Below are positions 54,415 through 64,000 of a stretch of 64,000 nucleotides of DNA, piece after piece. Each line of letters opens with the position of its first letter. The stretch's first letter is position 1. The position numbers and the translations under genes are program-made. Under the pieces are notes generated by a model. The model ran no database searches. It saw nothing but the letters and a program-made list of their open reading frames with translations, and was not told the origin of the DNA. This DNA is from Sphaerosporella brunnea (lineage: Eukaryota; Ascomycota; Pezizomycetes; Pezizales; Pyronemataceae): NCBI GenBank assembly GCA_008704415.1, contig VXIS01000028.1, positions 62,001 to 126,000 on the forward strand. The letters run 5' to 3'.

Positions 54415-54760
54415 CAGTGTTCCTAATAGCCAGCCCGCCCGTCGGGCTGATGCTGGGCTGCATGGGCTGATCAAAACGACGGGCCGGCTGTTTGGGCTGC
54501 CGGGCTGGCTGGCGGGCTTCTAGCGGATGCAGGGGTCATGCGCTATGGGGAATGGAGCAACAGCTACACAGAACCACTCTTCCGTTTAAGACGTAACTAG
54601 GTCAAACTGATGGTTGCATGACAAGTTCACCTCAGTCGAAAGGGGTGGCAGCCCGACAGCCCGCCAGCCAGCCCGTCGTGATTTTGAGACAGCCGGGCTG
54701 TTGCCTTTTGGCAGCCCGCCCGCACAGCCGGGCTTTTTGGGCTGGCTATTAGGAACACTG
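54415..54760. mobile_element. hAT-E non-autonomous element, 346 bp, with target duplication
   Basis: Perfect 22-bp inverted ends beginning CAGTGTTCCTAATAG. ATGACGAG lies on both sides (54,407-54,414 and 54,761-54,768). The interior is rich in repeated GGGCTG/CAGCCC blocks next to each end and encodes nothing recognisable. The perfect ends suggest a fairly recent insertion. Confidence 0.93.
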
Positions 54761-55073
54761 ATGACGAGCAAGAAAATGACCACGAGCAGAAGAGCACGAC
54801 CGTCATCCGGAGTCCACGCGTAAATCCTTACAGACCTACATCAACACGCAGCTTGAACTCCACCGATGCATCATATACTAAGTTTCTGGAAACCACAAGG
54901 CGTGCTCTTGCAGTGCTCTATGCCTAATCCAAACCAAAGCCAAAAGACCAAACCGGTTCAAAACCCCACCTGTACGGAGGTCGCGCTGGGGCGAAACTGC
55001 GGTGTGATGGCCATCCTGTCAGCGCAGCCAGATTTCAACGCAGAGAGAAGCCCCCTTGAGGTGGTCCCCATCT

Positions 55074-55259
55074 TTACTCATTCAGGGGCCCCACTACTTT
55101 GCACGCTTCGACCAGTTTCCGCGCCCTCTGCACGCCATCACAGTCGCCAAAATTTTGGCCGATGAGGTGGATAAAAGCTCCCTGCAGCATACCTTCAATT
55201 CCCATCGGAGGTCCGGCGTCGGTGGGTTCAAAACGGGCTTTGATATCCCCATACTGCAC
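55074..55259 (-). pseudogene. Coding repeat R3, copy 2
   Basis: The 61-codon frame PPMGIEGMLQGAFIH, GDCDGVQRARKLVEA, KVVGPLNE is the counterpart of the plus-strand frame at 2916-3140. The family is unknown. Confidence 0.4.
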
Positions 55260-55295
55260 GGAAAACTAACGACCGCACCTAGACTTTCCTGTCCC

Positions 55296-55720
55296 CAGGT
55301 TTGGGTGATATGATTAGCACCGAACACTGCTTATTGTACGACAGGAAACGCACCTTCCCTGCCTCGAGCAGGCACAGCGTCACGAGCGCTGCTGTGGGTT
55401 TTACAGAGACATACTTGCGTTCGTGCATTCGTGCGTTGATCGCCATAACTGGTTTTTACCATCGTCTCTGTGCACATACATCTAATGGATTTTCGCCTCG
55501 TTGGGCAACGGGGTACACTCGAGTGTCGGCGCGCGCGCGCAGCGCCAGAGCAGGGAACACACAAAACGCGAGGACACCCTCGTTCACTCGACCAATGATT
55601 CTCTGTGAAATCTGCGGAATCTCTGGGGTCAAGCATATGACGGCGGACGTGTAGATAACGTGCGCGCGTGAGATGACTGAGGACGCGGTGGGGATTGCGC
55701 TTCTTTTTAAATACGGTATA
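55296..55720. repeat. Array unit E, partial
   Basis: 55,306-55,345 (GCACCGAACACTGCTTATTG) matches 50,655-50,690. 55,458-55,700 matches the spacers at 51,898-52,120 (CATCGTCTCTGTG, AAAACGCGAGGAC, TTCTCTGTGAAATCTGCGG). The coding part of this unit is missing; a Mutator-like fragment follows. Confidence 0.5.
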
Positions 55721-55959
55721 TGTCCAGCACACCACACCGAAACCTTCGAAAAGAGCCGTATACAACCGAATTTTTGAATTTTCCAGGATAAAACAACATG
55801 ATCGATCACCGATTCCGTGAAGGTCAACTCCTGTTAAATCCAGACTCCATCCCCGCATCTTCTTGGCATACTACCTTCCCTCCACCCGCCAGACGTCCGA
55901 TCCTTATTGCCTTGCGACGACCCCCCGATTGGGCTCCGTCGCAGGATTTCGTTTGCGCT

Positions 55960-57110
55960 TCGAGTGATCAGACCGCAAGAAGAATTTATTGTCTACCGAG
56001 GCTCATCAGCGATCGGCATAAGGCACTCTCACCGCTGATGACATCTTTCAAAATGCTCACCGCACGGTCTGCTCTCAGCATGTGGCCGAAAAAAATGTAC
56101 GTATTCCTACGGCGGGGTGCAGGCCAACGATGCGTTTTGGAAGATGGCAAAGACTCGGCCCTGCGAAGTTTGCAGCCAAACCATCGACGATTTTAAGGAG
56201 TTCAACCAAAAACCCTCAGTCTACATCAAAAAGATTCCGGCCACTCAATGGGCAGTATCGCGTTTTCCTGCTTCCCGCTATGGGCATTTGACGTCGAATA
56301 TTGTTGAGTCCGGCAACGGTAAATCCCTAGAGGAACGCAAACTGCGTTTTCTCGATCTTCTTGACTCTTTATGGGCCAAAAAAATGGACTCACGCATTAT
56401 GCCTGGGGAATCAGCTGAGAGAAGGTTAGCTAGCGGGAAGCACATCTTCATAGCATACGGGGAACGGCTATTCCGCAAATCGCGTGACTACGCGGGACAA
56501 AATCAGGTGCGAATAAGCAGCAACAACCAGGCGCAGGTCACTCACATCCACGACAAAGCAAGTTTCTTGTAGATTCGGAGCAACATACTTGTACTTGCCA
56601 CAGGTTTCAAGAAAGTCAACTGCCCGGTGGAGAGGCGGTTTGGTTTTTTGGTCATGCACCGCTTGAATTTAGTCGCGTGGATTTTATGCCTTCATATATC
56701 TACGTCTCTTAACTGTCGTCGCGGAGTATCAATCAGATTTCCCCTCCGTAAACATCCAGCAGGTCTACCTCCTGGGACAGGAAGCCATTACTCAACCCCA
56801 TGCCGAGGCGAACCGTAGCCGGGGCCCCACTGCTGGCTCAGACAATTCTTCAGACACAGAGACAGAGTCAGATTCTTCGTCCGGCTGGAGTGATGCTCCC
56901 TTGGATCCCGGCGAACCGCCGCTCACAAAATTGCCTCGTGGACGTCCGAAGAAGAAGCGCATGCACAGGCATGAAGCAGATTTACAACGGAACAAGCGGG
57001 CGAAAGAGGGTCGAGACGCAGTTCCTAACCGCGCACAGCAACGCTGCATGGTTTGCGGTGGCGCGGACAGCCATAACGCGTGTACTTGTACACCGTACAC
57101 GCTTACATAG
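55960..57110 (+). mobile_element. Mutator-like element transposase, C-terminal part
   Basis: Plus-strand blocks: LISDRHKAL (the conserved SD of MULE transposases), then in other frames QANDAFWKMAKT and SRYGHLTSNIVESGN, followed by LRFLDLLDSLWAKKM. The C-terminus has PPLTKLPRGRPKKKR and the zinc knuckle CMVCGGADSHNACTC. Frame changes near 56,060-56,130 and stops after 56,572 show it is inactive. Terminal inverted repeats were not found. It lies between array units E and F. Confidence 0.75.
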
Positions 57111-57259
57111 CTACAAAGACTACATCCCTAGCAATAGAAATCACCGTGAACAGAGTATTACCGTACCTTACGCTCGCCTTATGTTGCGGTATTCATGAGA
57201 ACTCAAAAATTAAATGCTATCCTGCTCTTTTTGCAGCCTGCCGGGTGGTAGGCTAGACA

Positions 57260-57890
57260 TGTGCCGTTTTAAATATACCCAAATACGTCAAGCCGGAGTG
57301 TGCAGTGGGAAGAGACTGTACCTCGTGTACGGTAATTACTAATGAGTGCTGGAGTCGGGTATGTGAGTGATGTCGGGGTTAGTGTTAGGGTTTTGTTGCG
57401 GTTCGAGCTCTGCCTATAAAGCGCACACATCGTGGAAACGACTGGCACCCGAAACTAACACAAGCGCGCTGCCCCTCACAACTATTTCTCACCGCGGGCC
57501 CGCCTGCAGGCGGCAACTGACTCGGATATGCCGAGTCGATGCCTGGGATCGACCCGTCTGGGACGATCGTCATCTCCGATTTTACCACTCCCGCGACAGG
57601 ATTCCTGCTCCTACTGTGAGTCATACCTCACCGACCACTAACACCGCCACGAACGCCGCGCGCTTCGCCGCCGCCATCTCAAGTTCCGCATCAGCCGCCT
57701 CGTTCAACGCCTTCGCTGCCTTGATCACGGGCCGCGGATCAGGGACCAGTTTGTGTCCTCCTTGATCGTCAAAGGGAAGAGACCGTAAACTAGCTGAGCC
57801 AGCTCGTGAGCAGGACGGGCAACATCGAACAGGCAGCACGGCCCGATTGTCAAGCAAAACACCAATCCGTACCAGGGCTTTGTGACGGAA
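57260..57890 (-). pseudogene. Array unit F, remnant
   Basis: The spacer sequence GGTATGTGAGTGATGTCGGGG and GTTCGAGCTCTGCCTATAAA matches 46,551 and 52,225. On the minus strand SVTKPWYGLVFCLTIGPC and PLTIKEDTNWSLIRGP correspond to unit C motifs, ending at a stop. A neighbouring frame (KAAKALNEAADAELEMAAAK) is Ala/Glu-rich. It is a damaged copy. Confidence 0.45.
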
Positions 57891-58279
57891 GCAACGGAAA
57901 GGATATTGCCGCGTTGTCTTGGAAGCTTGAGGTGGTGATCGCTGAGATTGCGACGTTGAAGGCGGACAATGCAGCGTTGAGGGCGAAAAACGCGCATTTT
58001 GCGATCGTGGTCGACCGTGTGCACCATCCGATATCCTATGCCGTCTCCACAAAGCATTGGTGGAAGCACTTCGCTCTTCGGGCTATCGAACCCGGTCCAG
58101 CAAAAAAGCGCACTTCTGTGGGCAGGTTCCCAACTGGCCGTCAGCCAACCGCCGGGCGTACGGGGTTGTCCATCAAAGACCTCCGGGATCGCATCCAGAA
58201 ACTCAACCATTCCCGTATCGGAAGAGATTTGGTTGCCCACGAGGTGACGGTCAGTCGGCGCTCTCGTTGTTATCACTAG
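57890..58279 (+). CDS. Open frame with predicted coiled coil, unknown
   Basis: The plus-strand frame contains GKDIAALSWKLEVVIAEI, then TLKADNAALRAKNAHFAIV, a heptad-like run of Leu, Ile and Ala, then a basic C-terminus (IKDLRDRIQKLNHSRIGRD) to a stop at 58,279. It opens in array unit F sequence, so the real start is uncertain. It might be an exon of a gene that includes the following duplicated frames. Confidence 0.3.
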   Translation, partial: SNGKDIAALSWKLEVVIAEIATLKADNAALRAKNAHFAIVVDRVHHPISYAVSTKHWWKHFALRAIEPGPAKKRTSVGRFPTGRQPTAGRTGLSIKDLRDRIQKLNHSRIGRDLVAHEVTVSRRSRCYH

Positions 58280-58288
58280 CTGGCCACG

Positions 58289-58795
58289 ATGGCTGATTCC
58301 GCAGTCAATTGGGATGCAGACGACACAACCTACCTTGGAACGTCTGCAGCCACTGTGAGACAACCCGAGGCTGCACAGACTCATCTAGAAGTATTCGGGC
58401 CGGCGGAGTATTATCTCGCGTGGGCAACGGAGAGGCTGCCGAAGGAGCTGAAAGTTGCGTTCACTGACTTTGTCAATGGTTTTTGCCAAGAAGAAGAGTA
58501 ACAGTAATGCAATCGAGATACACTGCGGACCTCCGGGGTGGACCTCGGGGCGGTTCTGGGTCCCAGTTCAGGTGTCAATTGGGATCCGGACGACGGACGC
58601 CATCTTGGAATGTCTGCAGCCACTGCCAGACAATCCGATGCTGGACTGACGCATCCTGGCGGGCTCCAGCGGTTACTACGGTTCATACGCGTATTTGGGC
58701 CGTCGAAGCGTGGGCGACGGAGAGGCTGCCGAAGTCGCTCAAAGTTGCGTTTGCTGACTTTTTGTCGATGGGTTTGCTGAAGAAAGGGTAGAATT
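58289..58795 (+). repeat. 270-bp tandem duplication of a short coding unit
   Basis: Unit 1 starts at 58,304 and unit 2 at 58,574 (both GTCAATTGGGAT). Both contain GTCTGCAGCCACTG and GCAACGGAGAGGCTGCCGAAG or GCGACGGAGAGGCTGCCGAAG. Unit 1 is open from ATG 58,289 (MADSAVNWDADDTTYLG, then RLPKELKVAFTDFVNG, then EEE and stop). Unit 2 gives the same motifs (VNWDPDD, LPKSLKVAFADFL) with frame changes. The function is unknown. Confidence 0.6.
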
Positions 58796-58798
58796 TAA

Positions 58799-58860
58799 GA
58801 ATATAGACACATGTCATGGCCGCAAGCGGCCGAATACATCATGATTAAAACAACCAAAGA
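58799..58860 (+). mobile_element. LINE 3' terminus with perfect hairpin
   Basis: GGCCGCAAGCGGCC at 58,818-58,831, preceded by ACATGTCAT and followed by GAATACATCATGATTAAAAC. It is the same 3' end as the other LINE copies. No LINE coding sequence is recognisable upstream. Confidence 0.6.
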
Positions 58861-58869
58861 GAGCCCGAG

Positions 58870-60590
58870 CCGACAGCGTCCGCGGCGTGATGGTCACTCT
58901 GCGCGTCCATAGTCTCACCAGTCGACGCTGGCCCTTTCTCCGCCAGCTCATACCCCCACTTTTCCGGAGGGTTCACATCCGTGTGCTCCGACCAATGCTT
59001 GAGCTGTAGAAGAACAGCACTCGACACTTCGGCAAGTCGGGTCCGCTTTATGTTGCCATGTAATCCCGGGTGATTCTCGAGAGTCGGCAATCATGGCTCA
59101 TTGAGCTTACACCGGGTGAAGAGGGCCGGTGTTTAAGTCCACCGTGGGCGTACACAGATATCGTTCAGTGTCCGGCGCCTCCGTGATGCCTGAGGGCCTG
59201 CACGCATCGTCCAAACCGTCCAAACATTGCACCAAGGTCTGTGTCTACTGTGTGCGCGTGGCCACTGCAACCTCGTCACGAAGTATTATCTTACGGGGCG
59301 GCATACCATGAGTCTGTCTGTTCATCGAGCTTCGGTGCCCCAGCGGCGGGGTCAAATGTATCTACAGCTGTTAGACAACAGTAGTCAGAAATGGAGGCGG
59401 CTGCTTTCCTTCGCGTCTACGGAGCTTTTTTTTGATTTTCCGCATCGCATCTTCTTCCATACGTGCGCTGAGCGCTGGCTGTTGGTTGACTTGTGCACAA
59501 AACAGATTTGGATGCAGGAATCACCCACAGTCTTCAGGCGCCACGCATTATGCTTACACCATTGCCCACTCATTTTCCTGTAGAACTTCCCGCACCACAT
59601 CGTCCTTTCCATTGGCAGGATTCGGAGTCGCCGGCTGCTGGCCAAGTCTGCAATCGATATCGGACGCACTGCTGCCACACGGTCTGCTGGCCGGCTCAAT
59701 TTGTTGCATTGAGGCGGTATTGGTCATGATGCGACGTCAGGACGGGCGGGTTGAGTTGGATGGGGGCAAGGTGGTGGTGTCCCGGGATTTGTGGTACTCG
59801 AGCTTGTGGCGGTGGCGGCGGGTGTGGAATGCTGGTGATGGGGCTCACGCTATTGACTCGGGCCGGGTTGCCTTGCGTCCATCAATACCTGTGAACAAAC
59901 GGCATCTGATTGTGAACCAACCCATGAAGCTGCGGCTGTTTCGCTGAAGCGGATCTCACTGCATGTTGGCCACGCCCACTGATGTCGACGTGCAGAAGTG
60001 GTAGAAGGAGTCAACGAAGCAACACGATTTGGCTGTGAAGCGGCGCAGGCGCTACCACACAGTCTACTTTGGCCCAAATCCGTGGGACATCGAATGTTCA
60101 GATACCTCTCGAAGTCTCTATTCTACCGTTTTCTTGGGGGTATCACTCTACTTAAAGAGGAGGTTGTTTTTACTAGGATCGCTGGACTGGCATCCCTCGG
60201 AGAGGGGCCCCAGCTGAAAAAGAGGTTCCTCTAATATACTTACGACAAATCAGCTGCACATGCATTTGACAGCTGCCAAACGCGCTTTATGGTAGCTTAA
60301 CCGAACATCGAAATACGGATTATACTTTCCGAGCGTCGTCCCGCATTCGGGCACGAGCCTCATAAGATCCACAGACTCTGACTGCGCAGGAAGCACCAGA
60401 AGCAGAAAGTCGATAGGAGGATACATCATCTAGATTGAGAATGAGTTATCAGTATCCTGGCAAGCAAAGTTGCAAAGCGTCGTTGCGTTATCAACTGTAG
60501 AAGTATGACTTCGATGTCTACAAAGTCAAATTGAGTGTTCCAGCAACAGCAATACCCTCTCAGTACCGATAAGATGCCATAGGCATGGAG
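58870..60590. other. Unassigned interval
   Basis: Several open frames overlap (59,432-59,947 plus, 59,385-59,699 minus, 59,998-60,234 plus). None has a recognisable domain. No element ends were found. Confidence 0.2.
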
Positions 60591-60592
60591 GG

Positions 60593-61045
60593 TTGAAGTT
60601 GATCGATATCGAGGTCATTCAATCGAAAACAAAGAATATCAACATCAACTTTCGCAAGCCTCGAGACGAGCAAGAGAAAGGACGCGTCAGGTTCGACTAC
60701 GTCGCCTCCGAAAACGATCCCGCACACCTCCTAGCCAAGCCTCTTCCGATCGCTCGACTTCAGACTCTTCCCAAAAGGTTTGGTCTCCTTGAGATCGACG
60801 AATAGAGCGAAGAATGGAGCAGACGATTAGACACTGCCTATACAGAGGGGGGGGAGTATTGGAAATTGGCTTTCTAGGCTTCGATAGGGACAAGTGAGAA
60901 GCGGTGCGATGAGCTGTTAGGGTACGTCGCGATGACGTCTTCCGCACCGAAGCTGGTTCTTGAGGTGGTTCTTAAGGTAGTTGCGGGTACTTTGATCTTC
61001 TGTTATTCAATAAGAAATATATCTACACCTCGTCTATTTCCAACA
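60593..61045 (+). mobile_element. Copia 3' end: RNase H tail, polypurine tract, LTR
   Basis: 60,593-60,805 reads the end of a copia RNase H (EKGRVRFDYVASENDPAHLL, AKPLP, LQTLPKRFGLLEIDE). A run of G with AG (GGGGGGGGAG, about 60,847-60,856) is the polypurine tract. The LTR follows at 60,857-61,045, starting TATTGGAAAT (expected TG) and ending ATTTCCAACA. It is not the same family as the copia at 23.7 kb, whose LTR sequence differs. Confidence 0.7.
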
Positions 61046-61089
61046 AAAATTGGTCTTTCTCCGTTACGCTTGTCCTGTCTTTTCAATCT

Positions 61090-61560
61090 TCTTTCCATTC
61101 TCTGCTTTTCTTGCGGCCTCGGCCACTGCCTTGCGTCCCGTGCAGTGCCGGTGCCACCGGCGCCTTGTCAATGCTGAGTTGGAAGAAATGCGAAGCCACA
61201 GCATTGCGGCCCTTAAAGGCTTTCAGGTCAGGTTTCCCCGGCGTCAAAAGTAGGTCTTTGGCTGACAGTGTCCAGCTAGCCATGCTTTCCGATCCTGTGA
61301 TTTAGCCTCGGTCACCGAGCGGCCAATATGCGCAAGCCAGGTGGCCTTGACTCCGTGGATCCGGTCAAGGCTGTCTTCTGTAGCCGCCTTGGCAACCTGA
61401 TCCGCCAGCTGGTTGCCCGGAACGTGGGCATGACCGGGCACCCAGCGGTACTCTGTGTCCCATCCTAGCTCCCTTACAGCTGCCTCGTCGCGGCAGAGGC
61501 GAGGTAGTAGCCATGTGCGTCAGCCGGTTGACTGTCGCTTGCACGTAAGTGACCACGCGT
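61090..61560 (-). mobile_element. Tad-like LINE RNase H fragment
   Basis: The minus strand reads ELGWDTEYRWVPGHAHVPGN, QLADQVAKAATED, the linker KATWLAHIGRSVTEAKSQD, KAWLAGHCQPKTYF and, in another frame, FFQLSIDKAPVAPALHGT. It ends before the CWWC part. Confidence 0.7.
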
Positions 61561-61969
61561 ATTCGGCCTTCAGGGCGGGTTCAGACAATGGCGCTGCGGA
61601 AGGCGAGTTGCAAGCCGGATCCGATTGCGAAACGTCACACGCGTTTTTGTGGTGGCCGAGCTATCCGGAAATACGGTTCCAGGAGTCAGCATCTTGGTCG
61701 GTCTGGGGCACGGCGGCATAGCCGTCGGACTGCACAGCGATATGGTCATCTGCGGGGCGGTTGGAGGAATTTGGTCGTGGTCGGTTCGATGTTGACGGGG
61801 TTGTTTGGCATAGAGTTTGCCGGATCCATGAGGTTCGGTCACTTGGGTGCTGGAGTTGCGTCGTCGAAGGCGTTGTCTCTCACGAAGCGCATGAGCGCCC
61901 GAGCTGTGGTGACTGCTCTTCCTTCCATCGGGACTACTGCGGCGGCCCCGCATTGACGATCGCCTGGCT

Positions 61970-62800
61970 GGTTGCCCGGGGGGTGGCTTCTGCCAAGAAT
62001 CGCCCAGGCTGAAGCTGCCCCCGGCTGGCATGTGGAGTTTCAATGGGTGCCGGGCCACCTAGGCGTCCCTGGTAATGAAGCTGCCGACGAGCTAGCTAAG
62101 AGAGCTGCAGAACGCTGCGACGGCACCACCCAACGTCCTGGCTATGACGTCGCTCGCGCACATCGCCAGGGCTGCGTCCCAGGCCAAACGACAAAAGCGT
62201 GTCGCCTGGCTCAGGAAACACTGCGCCAAAAGCTACTACAAGACGCGACGTTTCAAGGTCAACCACGTAGCTCCAAGGCGGTCGTCTCATGATTCTACCA
62301 GGTGAGGTTCAACAAATCACGAACGGCGCCATCACTCCTGTGGACGAATAAAAGGACGGATGACAAATCCTGGCGGTGCGACAGCGGGGCAAAGCAAACC
62401 CGTGGCCATCTCTTTAAATTCGGCAAGCGATGGATGGCCGAGCAGATGAAGCCGTGGAAGGCTATCAAGTACGCGGCCAAAGATGGCGGAGTTAAGAGAC
62501 GCTGGACATCTACCTCAGTGGTAGACCCGGTGGCAGATGATAAATGCGCGGAGGCCGTTCTGAATTTGCTGCGTGCCACAAAGATCGGCTGCTGGCCCGA
62601 GAAGAGTGCCAGGTAATGACTGTTTGCCTGTTTTTTCCTCTGTGCGTTTCTTCTTTACCTAGTGCGATTTCATTCTGTATATTTCCTTGGAAGGGCTGCC
62701 GGCCCCGGTAGCGGGCCCGCTGTGGCCCGGGGGGTAGCATAGTCTCTTCTTTTTACATATGACATGGTCACAAGCGGCCGAATACAATATGAAATAGACA
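61970..62800 (+). mobile_element. Tad-like LINE, 3' end to terminus
   Basis: RNase H ([25 protein letters not shown]), linker in another frame, then TDDKSWRCDSGAKQTRGHLF, KRWMAEQMKPWKAI, DDKCAEAVLNLL, KIGCWP and a stop. The 3' untranslated part ends with a degenerate hairpin (GGTCACAAGCGGCC, 62,766-62,779) and GAATACAATATGA. The first Cys-Trp-Trp-Cys box is altered to SWRC. It lies head to head with the minus-strand copy at 61.1-61.6 kb. Confidence 0.75.
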
Positions 62801-62804
62801 TTTG

Positions 62805-63040
62805 CAATGATGGTTGAGCCAGCGTCCCAAGCCACCGAGAACGTCAGGGCACAGGTTCGATATAGCGTGTCAACTCGAAGGAAAACAACAGGCCGACGGT
62901 GATCTGACTAATAGACGTGTTGAAGGATGGGTCAGGCTAGGGTTACCAGTCACCAAGAAAGTCGGGGCCAGGGGTGCTTTGCGGGGTCACGTGACGGCGG
63001 CGAACGGCGCGAGTGTTAAGGCTTGGGTTGCTGGCGACGA
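62805..63040. other. Unassigned interval
   Basis: No feature is supported. Confidence 0.2.
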
Positions 63041-63044
63041 GCTT

Positions 63045-63095
63045 TTGTTTTAATCATTTTGCATTTGGTTGCTTGCGGCCATGGCATGTTAACAT
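63045..63095 (-). mobile_element. LINE 3' terminus, degenerate hairpin
   Basis: In LINE sense ATGCCATGGCCGCAAGCAACC, then AAATGCAAAATGATTAAAAC; one arm of the hairpin is mutated. Only the terminus is visible. Confidence 0.45.
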
Positions 63096-63099
63096 ACAG

Positions 63100-64000
63100 A
63101 ATCATTGCCGCCCCTAGGCACGTGACCTACTCTGGGGTGCGCTCGAGCATGGTGGCGGCAAGGGATGGATCAACCGCGAAGGGTACACAATATTCACTCC
63201 CCGGTTTATAATCGGACATAATTGGACTGTGGATACCGACTCTACTCGACAATGGTGCAGTATTTTAAAAGTTGAAATTTTGACGTTCTGCGCGTGCGCG
63301 GGACGGGTCGCTTGAGCGAATATCATACCAGACTTTCCTCGCGGCTCTCTTGATGGTGGAGCAAGGCCGCTGGCTTCAGATCCTCGTCCTCTGCCTGCGT
63401 CACCTGGCCACGCTCAGGAGTCAGTACCATGCCTTTGCAACGGATAGTGTACCCGAATCTGTCCTCACAAACGTATTAACCGCGCTGCCGTCTTTTTGCA
63501 CACTACGCTAAACTAGCCACAAATCATTTTCTTCGTGTTGACATGGACACTCGAAGCATTGAAGTAATGCGCTTCCGGTGCAGCGCGGTTGAGACCGCGT
63601 TTTGGAGGTGGAGCTGAGTTCCGCAACCTGTAAAACTCTGCCAGGTACATGAGACCTTGAGATACAGCGCCAGCAATCCATCGATGGCTCGCCTCAAGTC
63701 TTAAGAATCTGGCTAGCATGATAAGGAAACGTAAATCCAGCGTTCTGTAGAAACGTCCCACGCTGTCTGAGAATACAAATGACCCCCGCCGCACTGGTTG
63801 AAACGCACATGAATTCCTACAGACCTTTTTACCCCTCTGCAAACAAAGCACTTGGGAAATGCTCCCAACAACTGCACAACTTGGGTTTGTTTTGAGATTG
63901 TCATTACGGCAGCTGTTGAGGGTTGCTATGAAGCGGTGAAGTTGAAAGATCTTTTTGGTCTGTAGAGTCTGCGTCCAGGTCATCGCAAGTGGGTGACAAA
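63100..64000. other. Unassigned end of window
   Basis: A minus-strand frame of 156 codons (63,513-63,983) is open. Segments such as LDLRFLIMLARFLRLEASH look protein-like, but no family was recognised, and the frame could continue beyond the window. Confidence 0.2.

Overview
The window looks like a repeat-dense compartment of a fungal nuclear genome, probably a filamentous fungus. The evidence is a chromodomain Ty3/gypsy element of the self-priming Tf1/sushi type, Tad-like LINE fragments carrying RNase H and a CWWC tail, several hAT families with exact 8-bp target duplications, copia remnants, a Mutator-like transposase fragment, and short introns (66 to 72 nt in two host genes, 56 nt in a hAT gene) with fungal-style branch points. 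The species cannot be named from the sequence.

Layout. 1-9.7 kb holds old debris: three-copy repeat R4, a LINE 3' end, hAT-C pieces, two broken coding regions and a 200-bp fold-back. 9.7-14.6 kb is nested hAT material (hAT-B split by a LINE, a hAT-A deletion derivative, and a hAT open frame fused by internal deletion). 14,646-20,463 is an almost full-length Ty3/gypsy element on the minus strand, with a solo LTR of its own family inside pol. 22.7-23.7 kb carries a coherent three-exon gene of unknown function on the minus strand. 23.7-25.8 kb is a deleted copia element whose primer site matches the anticodon half of initiator tRNA-Met. 26.7-35.3 kb is mostly unassigned sequence with hAT insertions. 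37.5-39.6 kb is the clearest host gene, a PD-(D/E)XK nuclease-like domain fused to a divergent protein kinase, the architecture known from Crinkler-related proteins. 44.7-58 kb is a dispersed tandem array of at least six diverged copies of one unit encoding an unrecognised minus-strand protein, interrupted by hAT-A, hAT-C, hAT-E and MULE insertions. 58-64 kb has a 270-bp tandem duplication, copia and LINE remnants, and unassigned ends.

How it works together. Most of the DNA is mobile elements inserted into one another, and several insertion boundaries are proved by target duplications or by an empty-site paralogue. The most informative signals are the apparently complete -1 frameshift cassette and self-priming site of the gypsy element, the conserved 3' hairpin of the LINE family, the nuclease-kinase gene, and the paralogue array with its conserved TATA region. 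None of the transposons seen here is intact for its own protein.
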